Shown here in pieces: positions 44,136 to 52,428 of a stretch of 64,000 nucleotides of DNA. A program made the position numbers and the translations under genes. Under the pieces are notes generated by a model. The model made no database searches. It was not told the origin of the DNA and saw nothing but the letters and a program-made list of their open reading frames with translations. Within the stretch, counting starts at the first letter, position 1; every line of letters begins with the position of its first letter. The stretch is taken from assembly GCF_032595355.1 (NCBI RefSeq), contig NZ_JASMWN010000009.1:105654-169653 (forward strand), in the 5' to 3' direction. The DNA is from Sedimentitalea todarodis (GTDB lineage: Bacteria > Pseudomonadota > Alphaproteobacteria > Rhodobacterales > Rhodobacteraceae).

Positions 44136-45362
44136 CTATCGCTCTCTAGATGGACCACGCTCTAGCCACGTTGATACATCATCACGATCCCTGCCGCGAT
44201 CCCGATCCACAGACGTCCTCGGCTCGCTATCAGCGGAGCGAGAAGCTGAGCGCACCGGACCCACATCGCGGGCCAACGCCGCCCGCTCAGTCGTCACATC
44301 GGTCAGGCGCCTGGAAAAATTCTCGACATCCCTGGCCAATGTTTGATCTTCGGGGTCAGTCGATTGCGCCAGTACGGCTGCCGCCGCGGAATAGGTGTTC
44401 ATCACACGGTTTCTGCGGGCAACGATCGCGTCATCCCATGGTTGACCAGGGAGCTTGCCTCCATGATCCGCCACATCCCGTCGCACTTCGCGCCGCTTGG
44501 CCTTGTCGACTGTGACCACCTCACCGCGCTGGCGGATCTTGTAGACCGGGGTGCGCTCTCCCCGGCGTGTTACGCCTCTTGCAGATCGAGGCGTTGACTC
44601 TGCCTCAATGCCGCGCTGCCGCAGCTTTGCGGCAAACGTATCGCGCAAATGTTGCAGGTCGGCCTTGCGCAGGTTCAGCTTCACGCCGTCATGGCCGACC
44701 GTTCGCACCGTCAAATGCACATGCGGATGATTGGTATCTGTATGAAGCGCCACGACATAGTCGTGCCGTGCACTAAACTCTTGCTCAGCCAGGGACCTCA
44801 CCGCATCTTTCAATGCAGCGGCGTTGGTATTCCCGGGCATGGAAAACACGATGCTGGTGGTGATCCGCGTGCGATCGGTCGCCAGCCCATTGGCGCGGTC
44901 CTCATCATGGTTCTGCATCCATTCGGCGAACAGCTCGGCAGTGGCTGATTTTCCGGAAAGACGATCGCCTTGGCCCGTCTCTAGCTCGATCTTGCCGTTG
45001 CGACTGATGTAATCAAGATGCGCCGACACCCGCACACCTTCAGTCCGACGGTTCACCTGGATCGGATTGCCATGCTTGTCCATCTTGGCTGGCTTTGACA
45101 CCTTCACCATGACCTCCGGCGCGCCACGCACAACGCGTGCCAGCCGCGCCTTGTCAGCGGCGCTGATCGACGTGGCCGTTGAGTTGACCTGAGCCGATGC
45201 AGAAGAACCAACCGATCTATCGCCGGCTCCGTCACCCCCAGAACCCGCAGCTTCCTCCTCGCCAGTCGAGAAAAACCCCGCTGCCGGGGATCGAACCGAC
45301 CGACCGCTCGCAAGGTTGGACCAGCAATCCTGAAAGCCCAGCTCGGTTTTCAAATCACTCAT
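44136..45362 (-). CDS. MOBP-type relaxase/mobilization nuclease
   Basis: Nicks oriT and pilots the transferred strand. At 408 residues it has the relaxase domain around residues 80-240, the three-His metal motif HTDTNHPHVHLTVR (His 207, 212, 214/216) and a likely nucleophile Tyr in HLDYISRNG (118). The N-terminal 70 residues are Ser/Gly/Ala-rich and disordered. ATG 45362 overlaps mobC by 8 bases. It is transcribed away from the oriT-like region at 46.05-46.18 kb. Confidence 0.9.
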   Translation of the reverse strand: MSDLKTELGFQDCWSNLASGRSVRSPAAGFFSTGEEEAAGSGGDGAGDRSVGSSASAQVNSTATSISAADKARLARVVRGAPEVMVKVSKPAKMDKHGNPIQVNRRTEGVRVSAHLDYISRNGKIELETGQGDRLSGKSATAELFAEWMQNHDEDRANGLATDRTRITTSIVFSMPGNTNAAALKDAVRSLAEQEFSARHDYVVALHTDTNHPHVHLTVRTVGHDGVKLNLRKADLQHLRDTFAAKLRQRGIEAESTPRSARGVTRRGERTPVYKIRQRGEVVTVDKAKRREVRRDVADHGGKLPGQPWDDAIVARRNRVMNTYSAAAAVLAQSTDPEDQTLARDVENFSRRLTDVTTERAALARDVGPVRSASRSADSEPRTSVDRDRGRDRDDVSTWLERGPSRER

Positions 45363-45903
45363 CTCGCACCACCACGCCCGTCTGGAATTTGAACTGACCG
45401 CCGGCATATTTCGCGAGGTCTGCCCTGAGCGCCTGAACGTCCCGACGCAGCGCCTGCAGTTCGCCCTTCGCTGGCGCGTAACTGTCGCCAGTAAACACAC
45501 CCCGGTTCATCACCGTCGCAATCTGGTTGAGATTGGTGGCCATGCCCCGGAGCTGGCGAAACCCCCACTGGATGGGCTTGCGCTCTTGCGTCACTGGTTG
45601 AGGCGCCGATCTCACCCGAGCCGTCAGCAGTTTCGCCGCCCAGGTTGAGACTGGAACGCCCTGCCCTCGCGCTTCAACGTCAAGCGCATGGCGAACCTCT
45701 TGACCAAGCCGCACCGTCACCTTGCCTTCGCGGCGGGCCTTTGTCGGCCTTTGTTCCGGCACATCCGCATCACCCGACACGGTTTCGATCACCTGCCGCA
45801 GAAACTCGGATGGCGACAGACCGTGCTCGGCTGCAACCGCTTCAAAGCGGGTCTTGCTGGTGGGGGCGATGCGGGTTCGGAGGAGTTCTGATTTCTGGGG
45901 CAT
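45355..45903 (-). CDS. mobC: MobC-like relaxosome accessory protein
   Basis: A 182-residue protein. The N-terminus has a ribbon-helix-helix-like part (KTRFEAVAAEHGLSPSEFLR), and residues 60-180 match the MobC family (FRQLRGMATNLNQIATVMNR). MobC binds near nic and helps melt oriT. Translationally coupled to the relaxase. The ATG at 45903 was preferred to a TTG two codons upstream. The short palindrome at 45969-45985 just upstream could be its binding site. Confidence 0.88.
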   Translation of the reverse strand: MPQKSELLRTRIAPTSKTRFEAVAAEHGLSPSEFLRQVIETVSGDADVPEQRPTKARREGKVTVRLGQEVRHALDVEARGQGVPVSTWAAKLLTARVRSAPQPVTQERKPIQWGFRQLRGMATNLNQIATVMNRGVFTGDSYAPAKGELQALRRDVQALRADLAKYAGGQFKFQTGVVVRDE

Positions 45904-45968
45904 GTTCAATTCGTGCTACATTGCTGGCGTCTAGCCTATCCTGCATTAGTCTCTTCCTCCACCCAATT

Positions 45969-45985
45969 TGTGCTCCGGGAGCACA
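45969..45985. promoter_or_regulatory. 17-base palindrome upstream of mobC
   Basis: TGTGCTCC-G-GGAGCACA is a perfect 8-base inverted repeat, 66 bases before the mobC start. Candidate operator for MobC or ParB, or part of oriT. Confidence 0.5.
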
Positions 45986-46050
45986 TTTTAGAGTAGCAGG
46001 TGTTGCGAGAAGGAAGCGCGCCTCCCACGCTGGCACTTCATTGCCAGGCC

Positions 46051-46176
46051 GAACCAGGATCAGTTACCCACACCCCCGACGCTCCGATGTTTGGCGTCTT
46101 CGCTTTCGGGGGCGCAAGGTCGAGGCGTTTTCTCCCAAGGTCGAAAACACCGCGACTGGATAACTGATCCTGGTTC
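46051..46176. other. Candidate oriT (or partition site) with a 16-base inverted repeat
   Basis: GAACCAGGATCAGTTA (46051-46066) and its exact complement TAACTGATCCTGGTTC (46161-46176) flank 94 bases. The interior holds a smaller hairpin GTTTTC/GAAAAC (46127-46132, 46143-46148) and a GC-rich stretch. It lies in the 421-base gene-free gap between mobC and parB, both transcribed leftward. Position next to relaxase/mobC favours oriT; position before parB allows a centromere-like site. The nic site cannot be named. Confidence 0.55.
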
Positions 46177-46324
46177 TCGATCTGCTGTGTTGGCCGAATG
46201 CGATCCGGCCAGGAGAGGACGTGACTGACCAAGTCCTCAGCAACATGACCGGGCAGACGTTGACGGGTGTGACTTTTAGTCTTCGTCTTTCGTCCAAGTG
46301 GTTAGGCGCAGTCCATGTCCGTCC

Positions 46325-47296
46325 TCACAACGCCACAACTTCCAGCAGTTCGATGTCGCTCAGCGCAATCTCCTCAACACGTTCGCCATTGGCAAAGCTC
46401 ACCATGAGCGCCTTGTTTGAACGCGCCAGTCGATCCGTCAGTATTCTGCCAATATCCTCACCGTGACGACAAAGGATGGCAACCGCTCCGGTCGGGGAAT
46501 TGGGAACGGCATTACCCGCCTCAGTGCTATTTTCTGCGGCGGGCTCCGGCAAGGATGATGGCGTTGATGCAGGCCGGTCCCGCGCGTCAGTACCGGTTGT
46601 CATCTCGCGCGGCACCGCTTCAAGCGACGATCGCAGCATCGCAACACTCGTGCGCGAAATGTCCTCCGCGGATGTAGTCGCGACAAAGGCACGTGCTGCA
46701 GCCTCATCTTTTTTCCAGAGCGAATTGAGATCAGACAAGGCCAGAATAGGCGCATTGGCCTGCGCCAGCGCCTTAAGTTCATCCGGCATCTTCGCAATAC
46801 CCGCATATCTGGACACCGCGGATTCACTCCACCCCAAGGCCCCGGCAATCTCGGCCCGCTTCTTTCCGTCCTTGCGCATATGCTCGACCGCCTGTGCGAT
46901 CTCCATGGTTGTCAGGTCGGCGCGCTGAACGTTTTCCGTCAACTGGATCGCCTGGAGCTCTGCAGTAACCTCCCGCACCATCGCCGGAATGGCTGTCAAA
47001 CCCGCAAGCTGCGCTGCCCTCCATCGGCGTTCACCCATGATGATCAGGTGTTTACCATCCGCATTCGCCGGCTGAACCGTGATTGGCTGCAAGACACCCT
47101 GCTCTCTGATGCTCTCGCTCAGGGATTGCAGCTTCTCCTCATCAAAAATGCGGCGCGGCTGATCAGGGTCGGCTTCGATGCTGGACAGGGCAATAAAGGC
47201 AACGTTGCCGGCATCAGGCCGTTTACCCGCCGTGAAACTGTCCAGTTTCCCGGATGCGGCGAGCTTGTCCAGCGTGCTTGTCAGGCTGCGTGCCAT
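46325..47296 (-). CDS. parB: ParB partition protein
   Basis: A 323-residue ParB/RepB-family protein. The N-terminal CTPase/ParB domain has SSIEADPDQPRRIFDEEKLQ and MGERRWRAAQ (GERRxRA box). The helix-turn-helix around AEIAGALGWSESAVSRYAGI follows, and a C-terminal dimerisation domain closes it. ATG 47296, with GGAGA upstream, starts one base after the parA stop. ATG 47311 is an alternative. Works with ParA in segregation of the element. Confidence 0.9.
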   Translation of the reverse strand: MARSLTSTLDKLAASGKLDSFTAGKRPDAGNVAFIALSSIEADPDQPRRIFDEEKLQSLSESIREQGVLQPITVQPANADGKHLIIMGERRWRAAQLAGLTAIPAMVREVTAELQAIQLTENVQRADLTTMEIAQAVEHMRKDGKKRAEIAGALGWSESAVSRYAGIAKMPDELKALAQANAPILALSDLNSLWKKDEAAARAFVATTSAEDISRTSVAMLRSSLEAVPREMTTGTDARDRPASTPSSLPEPAAENSTEAGNAVPNSPTGAVAILCRHGEDIGRILTDRLARSNKALMVSFANGERVEEIALSDIELLEVVAL

Positions 47297-47297
47297 A

Positions 47298-48038
47298 TCA
47301 GGTGTCTCCATCAATCTTTGCATAAAACCAGTCAAAGAACGCGCCAAATTCGGCCGCCGCTTCCTTGCCGCTCCGGGTTCTGATCTCAGACAGCGCGGTT
47401 CCCGCCTCCTGCGCCTGAACGTATGCTGTGCGGTTGCGAATTGCATGTGGCACCAACAGTCGCTCAAAGGCCTCGGCGACTTTGACAAGCGCATCCCGCT
47501 CAACCTGCTTCACCGCGTCGAACCGCGACGGCAACAGCCCGACAAGCACAAGGCCCGGATTGTGCTCCTGCGCGGCAATGAAAGCTTCCAGAACTCCCTC
47601 GATGCCATCGAGTGAGAACTTCTTCAACTCGATCGGCACCAGCAGATGGTCCGATCCCAACAGCGCCCCATAGACCACCTCAGAAAAGCTGGGAGGCGTG
47701 TCAATCACGCAGTAATCGGCGCCACGGCTTCCAACCAGGCCATTCCTGACATTGACCAGAACATCATCGGAATTCTGCGCCAGAAGATCCTTGTGACCGG
47801 AGAGAATACCGATATCGCCGGCGTTCAGTTCTGCCTCGACAGGCTTTCCCTTTGTCACCAAGTCGAGCGCGCTTCCCAGATCGTTGACGCCCTCGAACGA
47901 TCCCGTGAAATTGCGCTGGCTGTCGAGATCGACGCCGATCACCGAATGACCCTTGGTCGCCAAGGCATAGACAAGCTGGCTGGCAATGGTGGTCTTGCCC
48001 ACCCCGCCCTTGTTGTTGGCGATGATGATCTTTTTCAT
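47298..48038 (-). CDS. parA: ParA partition ATPase
   Basis: A 246-residue P-loop ATPase with the deviant Walker A NNKGGVGKTT at residues 7-16, VDLDSQRNFTGSF and VIDTPPSFSE. There is no N-terminal HTH, so it is of the short (type Ib-like) ParA class. Start ATG 48038; a TTG at 48056 is unlikely. Operon with parB. The pair argues that the region is maintained as a plasmid or has a circular, replicating stage. Confidence 0.92.
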   Translation of the reverse strand: MKKIIIANNKGGVGKTTIASQLVYALATKGHSVIGVDLDSQRNFTGSFEGVNDLGSALDLVTKGKPVEAELNAGDIGILSGHKDLLAQNSDDVLVNVRNGLVGSRGADYCVIDTPPSFSEVVYGALLGSDHLLVPIELKKFSLDGIEGVLEAFIAAQEHNPGLVLVGLLPSRFDAVKQVERDALVKVAEAFERLLVPHAIRNRTAYVQAQEAGTALSEIRTRSGKEAAAEFGAFFDWFYAKIDGDT

Positions 48039-48481
48039 GGGTGCGCGCTGCCCCAAAGAACGTGCGATCCGCTATTATTCTGTTTCGGCATGAAGGTCCT
48101 GTCTGCTCGATTGTTCTACCTTGGAGCGAAGAGATAACCCACAAATCGCCCGACTTTCGCCGAAGTGCAGCATCCGTTTGGGGGCCGCAACTGGAATGCG
48201 TCTCAAGTCGGAGGACGCGCCAAAGTCTGCCGAAAATCTGATTGAAAAACTGCTTTGAGGAACAGCTCAATGTCCGAGGCCCGTTGAGGCAACGTTCATA
48301 AGTTGTCAGCTCATTCAGAGCCGCCGGGCCAACATCAAGCCGCTGACTTGATGATGCATGGGGTCACTCCCGTCTGAATCTCTGGGCAGTTTCGCGTCAT
48401 GTTCTCGAAATGGGTCTTGAGCGAACATGTGCAGCCTGTCATGTTAAGAAAATCCAACTTATGTAACACGTAACTGAGGTC
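48039..48481. other. Gene-free divergent control region between parA and fic
   Basis: 443 bases without a convincing gene; the ORFs here are shadows. It must hold the parAB and fic promoters. I see no strong repeat or iteron. Confidence 0.6.
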
Positions 48482-49576
48482 ATGTTAAAGCCAACCTACA
48501 TTATCCCAAAGTTGCCTCCTCCGGTCGTTCTGGAGACGGTACCGGTGCTGAAGAGCCTTAATCGAGCCTCACGCGCCCTCGCGACTCTAAAGGGGCAAGC
48601 AAAGACAATCCCGAACCAAGGCATCCTGATCGACACCCTGGCCCTCCAAGAGGCCAAGGCATCCTCCGAAGTCGAAAACATCGTCACGACTCAGGACGAG
48701 TTGTTTCAGGCGGACGTATTTCCCGGTGATCCACAGTCTCCCGCTGCCAAGGAAGTGGCGCGTTATCGCGATGCATTGCGGCTGGGACATCGTCGGCTGG
48801 TCGAGACGGGAGGCCTTGTTCCGAACTCGACCCTCATCGATATGTTCCGTCTGCTGAAGGATCGAGACGATGCCTTCCGGATGACGCCCGGCACGGCTCT
48901 AAAGAATGAGCGCAGTGGGGACACGATCTTTGTCCCGCCACAAGATGCGAACGAAATCATTCGGCTGATGAACGATCTCGAGCGGTTCGTGAATGATGAT
49001 GAGCTTTCGGACCTTGATCCTCTCGTCAAGATGGCGCTGATTCACCACCAGTTCGAAAGCATCCACCCCTTCGCGGATGGAAACGGGCGGATCGGACGCA
49101 TCCTGAATGTGCTCTACCTGACGCGGACCGGACTGCTGGACATTCCCATTCTCTACCTTTCGCGCCACATAACCCGCCATAAGAGCGAATACTACCGGCT
49201 GCTACAGGCGGTGCGCGACGATGGCGCTTGGGAAGACTGGGTCATCTTCATGCTGGACGCCGTGGCCGACACAGCCGACACCACAGCACGGCTGGTCGAC
49301 GGTATCGGCACGCGAATGCGCGATGCGAAGCATCGGCTGCGATCGGAACTGCCGAAGATTTATAGCCAAGAGTTGCTGAACAACCTGTTTCGGCACCCCT
49401 ACACCCGGATTGAGTATGTTCAGAACGAACTTGGGATCACCCGTCAAACAGCGGCGCGGTATCTCGACACTCTTTCCGAAAATGGCTTTGTCGAGAAGCA
49501 CCGAGCCGGGAAGAGCAATTACTACATCAACACAGCGCTCGTGCGGTTGCTATTGACGGTGTCGGAGGAGGCGTAA
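48482..49576 (+). CDS. Fic-domain AMP-transferase with N-terminal inhibitory motif
   Basis: A 364-residue Fic protein. The catalytic motif HPFADGNGR is complete (residues 195-203), so nucleotide transfer to a target hydroxyl is expected. The autoinhibitory motif (S/T)xxxE(G/N) is present near the N-terminus as SSEVEN (residues 61-66), the class II arrangement. A C-terminal winged helix (NELGITRQTAARYLDTL) may bind DNA. ATG 48482 follows GAGGT. Located between parAB and ardC, it could protect or control recipients after transfer, but its target is unknown. Confidence 0.9.
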   Translation: MLKPTYIIPKLPPPVVLETVPVLKSLNRASRALATLKGQAKTIPNQGILIDTLALQEAKASSEVENIVTTQDELFQADVFPGDPQSPAAKEVARYRDALRLGHRRLVETGGLVPNSTLIDMFRLLKDRDDAFRMTPGTALKNERSGDTIFVPPQDANEIIRLMNDLERFVNDDELSDLDPLVKMALIHHQFESIHPFADGNGRIGRILNVLYLTRTGLLDIPILYLSRHITRHKSEYYRLLQAVRDDGAWEDWVIFMLDAVADTADTTARLVDGIGTRMRDAKHRLRSELPKIYSQELLNNLFRHPYTRIEYVQNELGITRQTAARYLDTLSENGFVEKHRAGKSNYYINTALVRLLLTVSEEA

Positions 49577-49880
49577 TGCCGGTCCCGGCCGGTGCGCATT
49601 CAGAGATGACATAGTATCAACACGAATGAAGTCGGCTGAATGTCCGGCTTCAAGGCCCGGCAGGTTCAAAATGCTGCGTTTTCGTCAGACGGCTTCCCGC
49701 CGTTCGTGTTGGATGCGGCAACGTAGGGCTTCGTCTCACTACCCGAATTGCCGTGGGCGATCCCCTGGCAAGATGCCAGGTCCAAGCGAAGCGCCGGGCG
49801 GTGCGTGGGGAGGAGCCCTGGCTCTTTCACACGCACCGTCACCTCTGAAACGCTGATCCTGATCACATCAGGCGCAATGG
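49577..49880. other. Gene-free, stem-rich region between fic and ardC
   Basis: No gene recognised. Several stems are packed in 49728-49837: GCTTCG/CGAAGC (49728-49733, 49787-49792) enclosing CCTGGCA/TGCCAGG (49764-49770, 49774-49780); GGTGCGTG/CACGCACC (49800-49807, 49830-49837) enclosing GAGCC/GGCTC (49813-49824). See findings. Confidence 0.5.
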
Positions 49881-49907
49881 AAAACCCCCGCCTTTGAGAG
49901 ACGGGGG
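49881..49907 (-). terminator. Rho-independent terminator for the ardC transcript
   Basis: Read on the minus strand, CCCCCG and CGGGGG pair across an 11-base loop and are followed by TTTT. It lies about 105 bases after the ardC stop. Confidence 0.7.
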
Positions 49908-50011
49908 CAGTTGTCGGTGGAACCGACGGGGAAGTTATTTACCTTACCACAAATTGCGCCTCCGAAACAGCCAGCATCGCCTTTTGCTGTGGTGTCATGG
50001 GGCGAGGACGC

Positions 50012-50917
50012 TCACGCGGCCCGTTCCTCCTTGTGTCCAGCCGTCGCGGCAGACGATGCCATGATAAAATCGACGGCCTTCTGGGCCTCCGATGCGGCTT
50101 TGAAAATCATCCCCTTGTCATTCTTGAGCGCTTCAATCCAACCTTCAATATAGGCAGCGCTCTGATCAAATTGCGGTGCCACGCCCAATGTCACGCCAAG
50201 AATGCAGGCGCCGATCTCGGCCACCAATTCTTCAAACGCATAGGCTTTGCGATCCTGAAACTTCGCGAACCGATCCAACCGTTTCGCGCTGCCAGACCAG
50301 TGGATTGATTCATGGGCCAAGCTGCCGAAAAATCCAGCCGCGTCATGGAACGTCGCAATCGGCGGCATGTGAATGTGATCCTTCTCGATACTGTAATAGG
50401 CGCGCGGATCCTCGCTGGTGATGATGACCGCTCCGGTACCAGCAAAGAATGCGTCAAGCGTCGGATCTGATTTGGTGCCGAGATCACGCGGCGGATCGGG
50501 GCGGATGTAATATTCTTCCGGCAACCCTTCGATGTCATCCGCGTTGAACACATTGTTGAACTTGGCAAAGCGCCGGATGGTCGTTTCTTCCCCGGCGGGC
50601 TTGCTGTCATCCTCCTTTTCGATTGTGCCGTAGAAAACCGATTTCGCGGCTTTTGCGCCCTTCTTCACGGACCCTCCGAGATCCTGCGCCTGCTTGAATG
50701 TCATCCAGCGCTCGGAGGTCAAACCGCGCATATGGGCGGTGGCCCACAGCATGAGAATGTTGATGCCCTTGTAGGCTTCGCCGTTGTGACGCACGGGCAG
50801 ACATGCACCACCGGTGCTGCCGGTCCAGGGTTTGCGCCACGGCGGTGTTCCGGCCTCAATCTGAGCGATGATCGTATCGGTGACGTGCTGGTGAATATCA
50901 AAACGTGTCTTGGCCAT
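50012..50917 (-). CDS. ardC: ArdC-family antirestriction protein
   Basis: A 301-residue protein with the N-terminal ssDNA-binding domain of ArdC (PWRKPWTGSTGGACLPVRHN then YKGINILMLW) and a zinc-metalloprotease-like C-terminal domain with HExxH in SLAHESIHWSG. ArdC proteins bind single-stranded DNA and shield incoming conjugative DNA from restriction. ATG 50917 has AGGAG upstream. The longer ORF reaching 51277 runs into the structured element and was rejected. The gene directly follows element copy A on its own strand. Confidence 0.93.
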   Translation of the reverse strand: MAKTRFDIHQHVTDTIIAQIEAGTPPWRKPWTGSTGGACLPVRHNGEAYKGINILMLWATAHMRGLTSERWMTFKQAQDLGGSVKKGAKAAKSVFYGTIEKEDDSKPAGEETTIRRFAKFNNVFNADDIEGLPEEYYIRPDPPRDLGTKSDPTLDAFFAGTGAVIITSEDPRAYYSIEKDHIHMPPIATFHDAAGFFGSLAHESIHWSGSAKRLDRFAKFQDRKAYAFEELVAEIGACILGVTLGVAPQFDQSAAYIEGWIEALKNDKGMIFKAASEAQKAVDFIMASSAATAGHKEERAA

Positions 50918-50942
50918 TTGCTGTGCTCCTGTGCGGTGTCGC

Positions 50943-51421
50943 CGGGGGTCGGCCCCGTTGGTTTCTGGTTTTGAGCGAAGCGCATTTGCGCGCCCGTCTC
51001 TAAAACCTGACCCGCTGGCGAAGTGCCGGAGTGAGCAAGTGCCACCAGAATCGACCGGGTTGGTGCGGCCCGCAGGCGCAGCCGAGGACACGGCCCGGTC
51101 TATTCTGGTTGCGCGCGCGAGAACCCAGCGGGTTCTAAAGCACCGTGCCACCGCGGCGTTCGGCTTGCCCGAACCCCAAGGCACAAATGAGAATTGGCAA
51201 GGGATCAACGATCCTGCGCCACCTGCAAAAGCGATCGAAACCCGAAGGGGCGGATCAGCACATCCCTGGGCGACCATGCCGCAAACTCCGTGCCCTGGCT
51301 CGGCAGAGACCGGGCCCGGGGTATTGCGGCAGGAAGACCGGGGATGCGATGTTCCGGGCGCAAGCCGCCATGCGGCTGAAGCCTGAGAGCGCGGTCACGA
51401 GCCCAAGGCTCGGGATTTGCC
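50943..51421 (-). promoter_or_regulatory. Duplicated structured leader element, copy A (upstream of ardC)
   Basis: About 480 non-coding bases, matching 56296-56770. Stems from the ardC side outward: CGGGG/CCCCG (50943-50957); GGTTTTGAG/CTCTAAAACC (50967-51007) enclosing GCGC-ATTT-GCGC; a 15-pair stem 51044-51059 with 51094-51109 interrupted by one C/T mismatch; GTTCGG/CCGAAC (51158-51174); GGATC/GATCC (51202-51214); TGCCGCAA plus ACTCCG (51277-51290) with 51317-51331; AGCCGC/GCGGCT (51363-51377); CGAGCC/GGCTCG (51398-51412). Compensatory differences from copy B support real folding. Function is inferred: leader RNA or single-strand promoter. Confidence 0.85.
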
Positions 51422-51662
51422 AAGAACAGATATCCGCTGCTCACTCCCGTCGTTGGTCAGTTTTCAAGCATGCGGTGAGGTCGCATTGTTGCGCGCCGAT
51501 CGGAGCAAACACAGGCAGGCACTGGTGCGTTTCCTCAAACCCGCAAGAGTGGCGTATTGACTTGATCAACGGTCATCTCTTGGACCCGCGACCGAGACCG
51601 AGAAAGGACGCGACACACCATATGAAGTGGAACACGTCGAAGCCCACACAACACTTGCTATT

Positions 51663-51677
51663 GTTCCGCATTTGTTC
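51663..51677 (+). promoter_or_regulatory. LexA (SOS) box
   Basis: GTTC-CGCATTT-GTTC matches exactly the alphaproteobacterial LexA consensus GTTC-N7-GTTC. It lies 35 bases before the start of the gene at 51712, where it could cover the promoter. Confidence 0.75.
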
Positions 51678-51711
51678 TAGGCTGAGTATCAAGATACCGG
51701 AGGCCCCTTTC

Positions 51712-52047
51712 ATGCAACCGACTTCAATCGAAACGACAGCCACATCCTTCAACAGCAACGACTATCATGTCGTTCCCGCAACCGAGAAACAGATCCGGTT
51801 TGCCCGCAACATCGCGCAGCGCACCAGGGTGGAACTACCGGCAGACCTCACAAGCGATCGGCGCCGGTTGTCTCGTTGGATTGACGCCCATCGCAAACAA
51901 GCCGCCACTTCGCCGTTCTCCAATTATCCATCTTCCAAACAGGTCGCATTTGCCGAACGGATTGCCCGGATCAAAAACCGCGATGTTCCCCGTGAGTGCT
52001 TTCGGGACAAGACACTGATGTCCAAATGGATTGACAGCAACCGCTAG
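51712..52047 (+). CDS. Small protein with two internal KQ-FA-IA repeats, probably SOS-controlled
   Basis: A 111-residue protein of unknown function. It contains two related units of about 37 residues: TEKQIRFARNIAQRTRVELP with a later LSRWIDAHR, and SSKQVAFAERIARIKNRDVP with a later MSKWIDSNR. Each has the pattern KQ-x-x-FA-x-x-IA, a Pro, then WID. The basic helices suggest nucleic-acid binding (inference). CCGGAGG precedes the ATG. The exact LexA box upstream predicts induction by DNA damage or by incoming single-stranded DNA. Confidence 0.8.
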   Translation: MQPTSIETTATSFNSNDYHVVPATEKQIRFARNIAQRTRVELPADLTSDRRRLSRWIDAHRKQAATSPFSNYPSSKQVAFAERIARIKNRDVPRECFRDKTLMSKWIDSNR

Positions 52048-52122
52048 GCGTTTACCGATCAGTGCAGCAATTGCTCATGGTTCGACAGTCACACGGGATC
52101 CACTCCGGGAAGGAACCCTGCG

Positions 52123-52371
52123 ATGTTTGTCCGGCTTGAAAAGATCAACCCTGCGAAACGCCAACGGCGGTTCTACGTGATGAACGTCGCACAGACCCTG
52201 TTCGGCGAATGGTGTCTCATCCGGGAATGGGGCCGCATTGGAGCGGCAGGCGGACAGAGGATGGTCGACTACACCGCCTCCCAAGAGGACGCGGAAGCCG
52301 CTCTCAGAAAACTCTCTGATCAGAAATGTCATCGGGGGTATTGTCAGTGTGACTCTCAACGCGTTTTCTGA
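52123..52371 (+). CDS. WGR-domain protein
   Basis: An 82-residue single-domain protein. The WGR domain is almost complete: FYVMNVAQTLFGEWCLIREW followed by GRIG and a C-terminal helix (SQEDAEAALRKL). WGR domains occur in PARPs and in small bacterial proteins on plasmids, and some contact DNA ends. It follows the SOS-box gene by 75 bases and may be part of the same transcript. Exact role unknown. Confidence 0.88.
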   Translation: MFVRLEKINPAKRQRRFYVMNVAQTLFGEWCLIREWGRIGAAGGQRMVDYTASQEDAEAALRKLSDQKCHRGYCQCDSQRVF

Positions 52372-52428
52372 CGCGGGTTTAAGACGTCCACTTCAACGTC
52401 GAACCCGCCACGGGAAAAACGTCTGCGC

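Noticed and set aside
47764..48270. 168-codon minus-strand ORF across the parA start
   Set aside because: Out-of-frame shadow of parA; the ParA frame with Walker A is clearly the coding one.
51145..52047. Long plus-strand ORF reaching back into element copy A
   Set aside because: Only the part from the ATG at 51712 has a ribosome-binding site and protein-like composition; the upstream part covers the structured element and the LexA box.
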